From Zelopaecilomyces penicillatus (Eukaryota; Ascomycota; Sordariomycetes; Hypocreales; Pseudodiploosporaceae), in the NCBI GenBank assembly GCA_005765155.1, contig VCCP01000006.1:2988501-3052500 (forward strand): a stretch of DNA of 64,000 nt, in the 5' to 3' direction. Shown here piece after piece: positions 19,295-28,606 of this stretch. The translations under genes and the position numbers were made by a program. Below the pieces are notes generated by a model, which was not told the DNA's origin, did not search any database, and saw only the letters and a program-made list of their open reading frames with translations. Within the stretch, counting starts at the first letter, position 1, and each line of letters opens with the position of its first letter.

Positions 19295-21232
19295 TTACAC
19301 CGAAGCAGGCACAGCATCATCTGAGATTCTGTTCAGCGCCTGTACTCTCTCTTCTCTCGCCTGCGTCCCCACGAGGTGATTTCGCAAATCTTCAACCTCC
19401 TTCAACACACGTACGAATTCTCTATGAATTAACCTCCGTTGACCCAGCAGGTCAAGTGAATCCGCCGGGGGTGGATGATGCAAGAGACCTTCGGCTGCAG
19501 GGTCGGCGACCAAAATGCACGCCTTCAGTGCTTCATAGACTTTTCCAGTGGGTAAAACCGGCGGCTGCTCCTTCAGCATTTCTGGATACACCCAGCGCAG
19601 AGCATTGGTGCAGAGCTTAGCATCTCCTGTTGAGGCCATGACGCGGTACGCAAGCTCGTAATGCTCGGATTGGCGTGCGACCTGGAATCTAGCAGGCATG
19701 CGGAACACATCCCAGAACCTGTCCCAGTCTGACCTGAGAGCATATGCAGCCATTAACTGGAGGGTCTGGCTGTGATCCAATGCCGACCGCATCTCGTTGA
19801 GCAGAAACTCGAGATTCTTTTGAGCACGCTGGAGCTCGGGACCGTACGTGGGGGATGTGACGACATATTCTATGAGCTGGACCACCCAATCCTTGGACCA
19901 GAGCTTCATGCCGCGCTCCTCAGCGACGCGCAAAAGCTGGTCTACAAGGGCAAGGCGCTCCGATGCGGTATCCTCTGCTGGTGAAGGGGCATGCAAAGAC
20001 GCTGATATTAAGTTTTGTAGAGTATCTGAACTTAGAGAGGTCCCCGAGATTTGAAGATCTGAAATTCGTTTATGCAATGTGCTTAGGTCAGTGACATGGC
20101 TATCAGCTTCTCCGTCTAGTTCAGAACGTGCTCCACGGCCTTCGGGAGCTGTCCTTGAGCCCTCAGAAGTTGCGCTACGCCGGGGCTGTGGCTGAAGACG
20201 TCGTGCCATGGTAGAAAACTGGCGTTGCTGTTGTGATGCTAGTTGCAGTGCTTGCCACTGCAGCGCTGCTGGGTTGCTGGGCTGCTGTACTTTTGACGAT
20301 ACGAGGGCCTCAAGTGATCCTTCGCTGCTAGGGCTCTCACCTTTGAGCTTCTGCGTTTTTTCTAGGTTTCTTTTCAATATTCCTCGCCAAAGTGTTTCCA
20401 AGTCAAGCTCATTCCTCTTCTGCTCTGTCATACACTGTATGATGATGGTTGTCCCCGTTTGTGATGCACCAAAACCCGAGAACCTGCCCTCTTCGTCAAA
20501 GCTGACGTCTTCATTGACTCTGCCGCCGCTCGTGGAAAAGTTGACACATACCCAGCCCGTTGAGATTCCGTTATCCCCGCCAGGCACAATGTTGGCATTT
20601 GTACCCATGAGCTTCGCCTTCTTCTTCAATCTGCGCAGTTTTGTCTTAAGTTCGCCCGGGCCAATAAGGCCGTCTGCTCTGGCGCCAAGTCCGTTTTTCC
20701 TTCGAATCCACCGCACAAAACGACCAGCGGAAACGTGTAGATGCCTTTCACTTCGAGCAGTGCCGAAAAGCATGATGAGATTTGCTCCGAGAGCCGCAGG
20801 TGGATCAAGGTCGCGAAGGTCCAGCAGAGAGAGGTCATCCAAGCCCATATCTTCGTAAACGTATTTCATCATCGGTCCGAGAATCGCGGGGGCATCGTCG
20901 GGGACTTTGGGTAGATCGACCGCATGCTGAATGGGCGGGTGGCGAGGAGGTTCAACCTCCAGAAACCATGGTGTATCAGTAGACTCCTCTTTCAATGCAC
21001 CTGATCCTGCATCACCATCATGGGAGTCGACAGTTTCTTTTTCGCTCTTCTCGGTTATGGTTCGCAAGTGCCGACCTGAAGTGAAAGTCCTCTGTGATGA
21101 ACCGGAGGCTTGTCTTAGCCGTTGATGTGTAAAGTTTCCCCAATTGGTAGTGGGCTTTGAGAGTAAAGCTCTGACAATGGTGCTACGACACCCACAACAT
21201 CCCAGCGTCGCGGCCACTGGTCGTGCAATCAT
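19295..21232 (-). CDS. ATP25: ATP25 mitochondrial mRNA-stability protein with RsfS-like domain
   Basis: ATP25 in yeast is cleaved into a C-terminal part that stabilises the ATP9 (OLI1) mRNA and an N-terminal RsfS/Iojap-like part. This single-exon gene encodes 645 aa, about the family length. The start gives an Arg-rich, acid-free leader (MIARPVAATLGCCGCRSTIV) typical of matrix import. The RsfS-like domain lies near residues 140-270, with ALGANLIMLFGTARSERHLH and a following FVRWIRRK strand. A polar linker (about 330-400) precedes an all-helical C-terminal half. The gene is divergent from RPO41, 460 bp away, and converges with PPX1. Identification rests on the domain order and recognised motifs. 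Confidence 0.87.
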   Translation of the reverse strand: MIARPVAATLGCCGCRSTIVRALLSKPTTNWGNFTHQRLRQASGSSQRTFTSGRHLRTITEKSEKETVDSHDGDAGSGALKEESTDTPWFLEVEPPRHPPIQHAVDLPKVPDDAPAILGPMMKYVYEDMGLDDLSLLDLRDLDPPAALGANLIMLFGTARSERHLHVSAGRFVRWIRRKNGLGARADGLIGPGELKTKLRRLKKKAKLMGTNANIVPGGDNGISTGWVCVNFSTSGGRVNEDVSFDEEGRFSGFGASQTGTTIIIQCMTEQKRNELDLETLWRGILKRNLEKTQKLKGESPSSEGSLEALVSSKVQQPSNPAALQWQALQLASQQQRQFSTMARRLQPQPRRSATSEGSRTAPEGRGARSELDGEADSHVTDLSTLHKRISDLQISGTSLSSDTLQNLISASLHAPSPAEDTASERLALVDQLLRVAEERGMKLWSKDWVVQLIEYVVTSPTYGPELQRAQKNLEFLLNEMRSALDHSQTLQLMAAYALRSDWDRFWDVFRMPARFQVARQSEHYELAYRVMASTGDAKLCTNALRWVYPEMLKEQPPVLPTGKVYEALKACILVADPAAEGLLHHPPPADSLDLLGQRRLIHREFVRVLKEVEDLRNHLVGTQAREERVQALNRISDDAVPASV

Positions 21233-21692
21233 CTTAACTCAACTAAGCAGGTATAATTGTGCTTTGATGATGATAATTAGGCTCATGATGAAGCTCGAAA
21301 AATGACATTGGAAACTGCTGCTGGAATCAAGCTCCGTGGTTTCGGCCCGCGCATTGGTGGGCCCAGTGGGTCCGGGGGGCTTTTATGTGGCGCGAGCACA
21401 CGTGATGTTTTACCCAACTGGCCAATGTCAGCGCAGGTTTATGGCAAGTGGAAAAATCTCCATTAGGGGCATGGGAGCAGTTGTCTTATTCGTACTGGTT
21501 CCCATTCTGCAAATCTTTGCGCGCCACCTGGTGTGATTGCTATCAACTGCCCTGCTTCACCATACTATACTTTTCTCTGTTTTTCTTCAATGCTCTGATT
21601 TAACCTTTTAATAATATCGACATCTTCTTAGTTAGTCGAGTTTTCCGCCCTCTCTCCTATGCAGGGAGGGATCAACCTCCGATTCTAGCAAC
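21233..21692. promoter_or_regulatory. shared divergent promoter, ATP25 / RPO41
   Basis: This 460-bp region separates two mitochondrial gene-expression genes transcribed in opposite directions. A pyrimidine-rich stretch precedes the RPO41 ATG. Short upstream frames lie close to the start (ATG-CTC-TGA at about 21590, and 21659-21688). Confidence 0.5.
21659..21688 (+). other. possible 9-codon uORF ahead of RPO41
   Basis: ATG at 21659 opens MQGGINLRF and stops at 21688, four bases before the RPO41 ATG. If the transcript starts upstream, ribosomes would meet this frame first. No transcript evidence is available. Confidence 0.35.
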
Positions 21693-24600
21693 ATGCTCTC
21701 CCGACATGCCCGTTGCGGTGTACCTCTTCACCATACCGCCGCTTTCAGATCGATTGGGCCATTATCAAGATGTCCCTCGCCCCAAGCTCAATCGCTAGCC
21801 GTTAGACGACATTATGTGGTTACAAGACAGCTTCGACCATGGCGACGTGGATTGGAGACGAGCTTTGGTATATGTTTACATGAACGAAGTCTGGCAACGG
21901 CGGTGGACGATTTCAAGTACGACAGCATGTCTTACAACCAGCTTACGGGCTCGACACTACCGCATTTTCAGACACCTGGTTCTCAATTACACGGCCTACA
22001 GACCTTTAATCCGTCCTCTCCACTAACAATACCCGAACCTGGACCTCCGCGAGTTCAAACCAAGACGAATACATACGGCATTCCTGGCGAGACTGAAGAT
22101 ATGCTCCCTGTTTTCGACGCATGCATTCGTGTTGGAAAGCTTGAACGAGCTGCTCTGGTCTTGAAGAGATTCAATGTCATGGGAATACTGTCAGGCGAGG
22201 AACGAATTCTGTTAAATAACCAATACCTGCGAGCTTCGCTTTTTCAAATGCGCTCAAGTCCTGATCAACAACAGGCAGAACAACTTCACAAATGGTACGA
22301 ACTGCAAATCCGGAGTAAAGGACTGCCACACACGGCGGAGACGATTGCTTGCATGCTCAAGGCATCGCTTCTGTCTGAGCGAGGCTCACGATTAGACCGT
22401 CTTGTAACACGATACATGGGAATGGCTCCAGGAGAATCAGGTCTTCGCGTGCTTAGTATGGCCGACATTCTAAGTGACCAAGACCTTGCAGTCATTACAG
22501 AGATTTGCCCGACATATAATTTCGCGATGGAAGGGGAAGATGTCGAAGATACATCCTACAATGCAGAGGAGTACACTGAAGCCACAGGTTCTATATCTTC
22601 TACTCAGGCTTCCGAAATTCTTTCAAAACTAGACTCGGTTCCAGACCTACTGCCGACACCACAGCGAGGAGAGGGGTTGACAACGCTTAAGCAAGGCCTT
22701 GGCATCTTGTTGGGTTTACAAGATGTTGACATCTCCAAGATGTCTCATTCTGATCGACGTGATATTCAACTTCAGCTTGAACGCGACTCCATCGGTTCTG
22801 CCATTACGAAGTGGCGGCTAGACAACAAAAACCTACAGAAGATGGGTATCAATAGCGCCTTGGGTCCCTCTGTGAAAGAAGGCTCTTTATCTCAGCAAAT
22901 GGCATCTTGGCTCGATGCTATGGAAACTCGTCTCAAAGAAGAGATAAAACTGATCGAGGTGTCCGAGAAGAAATCTGTAAAATCCGATCAAGATTTGGAG
23001 CGGTGTTTATATGGACCATTCATCCAGCAAGCTGACCCAGCACGACTTGCTGCGGTGACAATTTTGTCCGTTCTCAATATCGGTGCGATGTATGGAGTTG
23101 ACAAGGGGGTTGCGGTGAGCAAGTTGATTACCAACATTGCTCGGCTTGCACAGGATGACATTGAGCTACAACAAAAGGACCTAGCCAAGAAGAGATCCCG
23201 CGTCCGACGGAATGTCCGCTTCACCGGCAAGGTTGATGTTCCTAGCAACAAGACTACTGCCCAAACAACCTCTGGCGACTCTACTGTACTTCTCGTGGAC
23301 GCCACGAAAGCCGAGCAGGCCTTACAGGACAGTTTCCGCAAGTCCTGGTCCATGCAAATCAGGGCCCAGGTCGGCTCCATCCTCCTCAAGGCACTGATTG
23401 AAGCTGCTAAAGTCAAGGTTACCACCGAAAACCCAGCAACCAAGGAACTCCTAAGTCAGTATCAACCGGCCTTTACACATCTTCAACAACCACGAAAGGG
23501 AAAGAAAATTGGTGTCCTATTCCTTAACTCTCATTTGGTCGATCAGCTGAAACGCGAACCTGTTGGTGACTTCATTGCGAAACATCTTCCTATGGTGGTC
23601 GAGCCGAAACCCTGGCGAAGACTGAACGAGGGAGGTTTCATGGAAAGCAAAACGAGTTTTATTCGTGTCAAGCCCGGAGATGTTGAACAGAGACTCTACA
23701 CTAATGCAGCCATCAAGTGTGGAGACATGAAACAGGTGTTTAAAGGACTAGATGTCTTAGGGAAAACCGCATGGCAGATCAACAAGGAGACCTTGGCCGT
23801 CATGATGGAGGCCTGGAACACGGGTGAGGAAATCGCCAATATGCCCCCACTCAACCCAACTTTCGACATACCTCCTGAACCGGATTCTTCTGCCGACCCT
23901 CTACTTCGACGGACCTGGATCCGAGCGGTCAAGGCGATTGAAAATGAGCGATCTGGAATGCATTCTCAACGGTGCTTCATGAACTTGCAACTCGAGATTG
24001 CACGCGCCTTCCGGAACCAGACCATATACTTCCCTCACAATGTCGACTATCGTGGACGAGCTTACCCAATTCCAACGTACTTGAATCACATGGGTGCAGA
24101 CCACTCGCGAGCCATTCTTAAGTTTGCCAAAGGGAAAGAATTAGGGGCCCGGGGTTTGAGGTGGTTGAAAATCCACCTTGCTAATGTGTATGGTCTCGAT
24201 AAAGCGAGTTTTGATGAACGAGAAGCGTTTTCCACAGATAATGTTGCCAACATCGTTGATTCGGCTACGAATCCTCTGAAAGGTAGCAGATGGTGGCTTA
24301 AGGCTGAAGATCCATGGCAGTGTCTTTCGGCTTGTTTTGAGCTCAAAGCAGCCTTAGAGCTGCCAGATCCTACCAGTTTCGTGTCTCATTTGCCAGTCCA
24401 TCAAGATGGCACTTGCAATGGGCTTCAGCATTATGCTGCTCTTGGTGGTGATACCTGGGGAGCGAAGCAGGTCAATCTAGAACCTGGCGATCGGCCAGCC
24501 GATGTTTACTCTGCTGTGGCCGATCTGGTAAAGAAAGCCATCGTTAAGGATGCGGCAGCAAACAACCGCTTTGCCGAGGTTCTGAATGGCAAGATCACGC

Positions 24601-25979
24601 GCAAGGTCGTCAAGCAAACAGTAATGACCAATGTGTATGGCGTTACTTTTGCAGGAGCGAAGAAGCAGGTGTGCAAGCAGATTGATGCTCTGTATCCAAA
24701 TCTAGGCAAGGAATGCGGAATACCAAACCTACTGCTCTCAACGTACATTGCCAGGCACATATTTAATGCTCTGGCAACCATGTTCCGAGGCGCTCATGAC
24801 ATTCAATACTGGCTTGGAGAGATCGGCGGACGTGTTTGCAGAGCGCTGACGCCTGCTCAGTTGCAGCAACTGGCAGATTCGTATACCGATGGAAAGACCT
24901 CTGGTAGCACTCGGAGCATCAAGGTGAAGAAATCTTCCACTGCACAGAAAACAGGCTTCGACGAACTCATGCAACAGTTCCGGTCTACGGTTGTTTGGAC
25001 TACCCCTTTGCGTATGCCTGTCGTCCAGCCATATCGCAAGAGCACCACTAAGGAGATTAGGACATGTCTCCAATCTGTTGTCTATCCAGTCAATGACCAA
25101 ACAGACCCAGTCAACAGAAGGAAACAACTCCAAGGCTTTCCTCCAAACTTTATTCATTCACTAGATGCTAGCCACATGTTGTTGTCAGCTCTACAGTGCA
25201 ACGATCTTGGTCTCACCTTTGCCGCTGTTCATGACTCGTTCTGGACTCACGCAGCCGATGTGGACACCATGAACGGTGTTATTCGAGAAGCGTTTATACA
25301 AATTCACGAGGAAGATGTTGTTGGTCGGCTGGCCGCTGAGTTTGAAGCCCGACATAAGGGATCACTTTATCTCGCCCACATCGACCCCGACACACCAGTA
25401 GCAAAGAAGATCAAGGAGCTGCGAAAAAATAGCAAGCTGTCACCCAAGGAAGAACTACTTCTTGAACATAAACGCAATCAACTCAAGTTGTCTGGAAACC
25501 CGTGGGATCTCGAGGCTGCGAAACAGGTTGTAACACCTGCTTCAGTGTATGAGGAGATGTCAGCTGCTGAAATCGATGTCGATATCAAAGAGGATACCAA
25601 AGACATGGGTCTTGGAGCCATACCAGAGGCTGAAGTCAATGCTGAGGGTTCAATGGTTAGTGATATTTTCGATGAGATGCTTGCGGACGAGGATGACCTT
25701 GACGGGGCCGGACACATCGCCCCTGCAGAGATATCTGAACGATTGATGGAGGACATGAAGTCATCTCATTTTGAGTTACAAATAAAAGGGCAGAAGCGGC
25801 CCGCCACCTCTCGACGTCGCAAACCAGTTCCAGTATGGCTGCCACTTACTATCCCGGCAGTACCAGAAAAGGTAAGATATGATTGTTACGAAACCCCCTT
25901 TTTACTCTATTCTAACGACTATTTATAGGGTGATTTTGATGTGACTCGACTGCGAGAGAGCAAGTACTTCTTTTCATGA
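21693..25979 (+). CDS. RPO41: mitochondrial DNA-directed RNA polymerase
   Basis: This is the T7-like single-subunit polymerase that transcribes mitochondrial DNA. Exon 1 is 21693-25871 and exon 2 is 25929-25979, giving 1409 aa; the 57-nt intron (GTAAGA..TATAG) is in frame and stop-free until its end. The second exon restores the conserved C-terminus GDFDVTRLRESKYFFS. The N-terminus (MLSRHARCGVPLHHTAAFRS) is a matrix-import leader. Catalytic motifs are in order: DYRGRAYPIP; HQDGTCNGLQHYAALGGD (motif A, catalytic Asp near residue 904); the motif-B region around KQTVMTNVYGVTFAGAKKQV; and AAVHDSFWTHAADV (motif C, Asp near 1181). A long tail of about 200 residues after motif C is typical of filamentous fungi (compare Neurospora CYT-5). 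Confidence 0.96.
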
Positions 25980-26470
25980 ACGGGGAGCGGTGGGGGAGTT
26001 GTACAATGAGCAAATGGTGTAATGTTGGGTTGGTTTTTTACTTGTTCGCACGGCGATTTGTGTGGCATATGATGTGATGCATTTTGGTGGCGTTTTACCA
26101 TTTGGAGTTTCAGAAAAAAGGCGTTTAAGAGGGGGCTAGCTGTGGTGATGTGTCTCTGCATACTAGCGATGATGTATATTCTTGTATATTTAGAGGTTCG
26201 GCTCGTTAAGGGTTTGGCTATGTTGCATTGTTGCAGATGTACGCTGTTGCATTTGAGGGAGGTGTAGGGGATCAGAAGGCAAAAGCCTGAATGTGGTTAT
26301 GAGAAAAGCCGAAAAGAATAATACCCACTAATTGTTTATCATTTAACGCGTTAAGCATGATGATGCACTTGAAGCTTATGCTGGACGACTCTTCAAAGCA
26401 AACGTTACACTTTTTCTTCATTTATGATGTGACATGCGCATCACGCTACAGACAGAACAGAGCTTTTGTA
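25980..26470. other. convergent 3' region between RPO41 and ARC1
   Basis: This 491-bp space is G/T-rich after RPO41 and AT-rich in its middle. It holds the two 3' ends and no recognisable gene. Confidence 0.4.
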
Positions 26471-27736
26471 TTACCTGACCGCAGCACCCTTCAGGGTCTT
26501 GACCAAGCACACGCCACCGCTCTCAGTCACGAGCTTGCCTACCTCGGTTTTGCCTAGCTGCTCAACGACACCTGCATCGAAAACGACCTCGAGACTGTCT
26601 GTGGTGGTGAAGCCAGGCTGGAACGTCTCCCAAATCTTCTTCTTGGGGTTCAGTTGACCCTCGGGCTCGCCCCTCCATCCCTCGAAGAACACCCTCTCAC
26701 CAGCCTTGGAACCCTCAGGCGGAGTGACCAGCTCGACAGGGCCCTTGTCTTCGTCAATTTCGCCCTCCTTGACCTTGGGGGATGCAGCTAGAACCATAGC
26801 TGCGGACTTGATACCACGCATCTTGACGGGCTTGAGATTGCATACAACAACAACCTTGCGACCCTGCATCTCCTCGAGGGGAACCAGGCCATTGAGGCCG
26901 GAGCAAACAGTGCGGCAGATCTGACCCTCATACTCAGTGGTGTCGTCGCTGGCGGGGTCTCCCATGGCAATGGTGGAGACATAGAGAGAGTCGGCGTCGG
27001 GATGCTGGATGGCCTTGAGAATGTGACCAACACGCAAGTCGATAAGGGCGGGTGAGAGAGGGGCAACCGGGGCGGGAGCCTTTGCCTGTCGATGAGCCTT
27101 TTCTTTCTTCTCCTTCTTCTCCTTCTTGGGCCTGTCGCCACCAGTCACAGCAGCTGCAACGTCCTTGGCCTCAGCGACTACCTCCTTGACCTTTTCCTTC
27201 GTGCGGTCGACGAGCGTAGCCTCACCGCCGGGAGCAGCAGCAGCAGCAGCGGCGGCGGCCTTCTCCTTCTTCAGTCGCTCCTTCTCAGCTTTGGCATCGA
27301 CAGGAGGCTTGACATATCGCACATCGTCCTGGTCGACCTGAACCCTCTGGGCCTCATTGATGTCGAGACCGAACAGGGGTGAGTTCTGGACAAAATCCAC
27401 ATGGCGAACAATGTGAGGCAAGCCCTTCTCGCCGGTGCGCTCTTCAGGCGACCACTTGGAGACAATGGGAGCTAGGGTTTCGTAGATAGCGACGTCAGCC
27501 TTGCTGGGCTTGCTGCCGAGCAGGGTAGTGCGGCTGGAGAGATGGCCGTTGAGAGTTTCCAGAATCGGAGACTTGTCGTCCGAGCTGCGGAGGCGGTCCG
27601 AGGTGGTGAGCCACTGCTGGATCTCGGCCTCCTCGGTGGAGGAGTAGGTCTGGGAGTTGATGGCGGCCATTCTGGTGGAGAGCTGGCGAAAGGAGGGGAT
27701 GCTCCTGATTGTCGGACGGAGAGCTCGGAGGGGCAA
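26471..27736 (-). CDS. ARC1: tRNA-binding aminoacyl-tRNA synthetase cofactor ARC1
   Basis: Arc1 binds tRNA and tethers methionyl- and glutamyl-tRNA synthetases in the cytosol. This 421-aa single-exon gene has a GST-C-like N-terminal domain (about 25-135), a Lys/Ala-rich linker (about 150-225 with poly-Ala and KKEKKEKKEK) and a C-terminal EMAPII/OB-fold tRNA-binding domain (LIDLRVGHILKAIQHPDADS, then CNLKPVKMRGIKSAAMVLAA). The first 22 residues before the ATG at 27670 are rich in Arg and free of acidic residues, like a mitochondrial leader; without them the protein is 399 aa. It converges with RPO41 and diverges from the LSH-type remodeller. Confidence 0.9.
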   Translation of the reverse strand: MPLRALRPTIRSIPSFRQLSTRMAAINSQTYSSTEEAEIQQWLTTSDRLRSSDDKSPILETLNGHLSSRTTLLGSKPSKADVAIYETLAPIVSKWSPEERTGEKGLPHIVRHVDFVQNSPLFGLDINEAQRVQVDQDDVRYVKPPVDAKAEKERLKKEKAAAAAAAAAPGGEATLVDRTKEKVKEVVAEAKDVAAAVTGGDRPKKEKKEKKEKAHRQAKAPAPVAPLSPALIDLRVGHILKAIQHPDADSLYVSTIAMGDPASDDTTEYEGQICRTVCSGLNGLVPLEEMQGRKVVVVCNLKPVKMRGIKSAAMVLAASPKVKEGEIDEDKGPVELVTPPEGSKAGERVFFEGWRGEPEGQLNPKKKIWETFQPGFTTTDSLEVVFDAGVVEQLGKTEVGKLVTESGGVCLVKTLKGAAVR

Positions 27737-28606
27737 CAGGGTTGCAGTATTGAGAGAGAAGCCTATGGAGGCTTCACTGGAAGTATGTACTGATAAATGA
27801 GAGAGAGATGGAGGAGGTTAGTTTCTTTGATACAACTGGGAAACTTCAATATTCCATGGCGGGGTCTTGCGGACTTTCTGTCGCGGGGCACTTCTTGGTG
27901 GGGCAATTGGCAGTTGCTCTGCCACACTTTGGAAAAATCTGGTTCTAGCCTGATGAATGAGGCCCGCAACGCCCGCACACTACCTCCTACCTTAGGTACC
28001 TAGGTATAGTACTAGGTACCTACCTTATAGGTACCTAGTGTATCAGAGAGGTACCTTTGTACTTTACGCGCTGGGCAGCTAGCCCGTGACTGCGTGTTGC
28101 TTTTTCGCGTTGGGTGGACGTCACCACTTCCCAAGCAAAACGCGCTACTCCCTAATTATTACGAGGTAAGGGACTTTACAGGGCGTAAATTACAGCGCCC
28201 TGCGTGCACTTTAAGCAGCGAAATGGCTTCGTCATTTAGACGATCTCTGCACGCACGGCTCCTCGATCCCAGCGATTTCTGAGCCGCCGTTGAATCGGGA
28301 CTTCTTCACTCACCATCGACTGTCTTCTGATTATCTTTGACTTCTTGGCTTGGCTGTAAAGAACTGCTATTGTCATTACTGCATTTCTACTACTACCATC
28401 GCTTGTCTCCTCCACCTCTCAACTCCTGGTTAAGCTGTGTCCAGCACCACATTCGTGGCAATACTGGAGTGACATCGTGATAGTCCGCAATTGCGCCTTG
28501 TGTGCGTGACTGGTGTCATCATAGTGTCTCAATTGGTCCACCACTACTGAATTATTCTGCCTCTTTCAAGAATTCTAACTGTTTCGATCGCCGCATGCTT
28601 CCCACC
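27737..28606. promoter_or_regulatory. divergent promoter region, ARC1 / LSH-type remodeller
   Basis: This 870-bp region contains a cluster of GGTACC palindromes (separate entry) about 250 bp from ARC1, then a C/T-rich leader for the remodeller. No other gene is supported. Confidence 0.45.
27993..28055. repeat. cluster of TAGGTACCTA palindromes
   Basis: The perfect 10-bp palindrome TAGGTACCTA occurs at 27993, 28013 and 28028, with a fourth partial copy (GAGGTACCTTT) near 28048. All are separated by short AT-rich spacers that include a TAGTACTA palindrome. The arrangement could be tandem protein-binding sites or a lineage-specific microrepeat. Confidence 0.65.
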
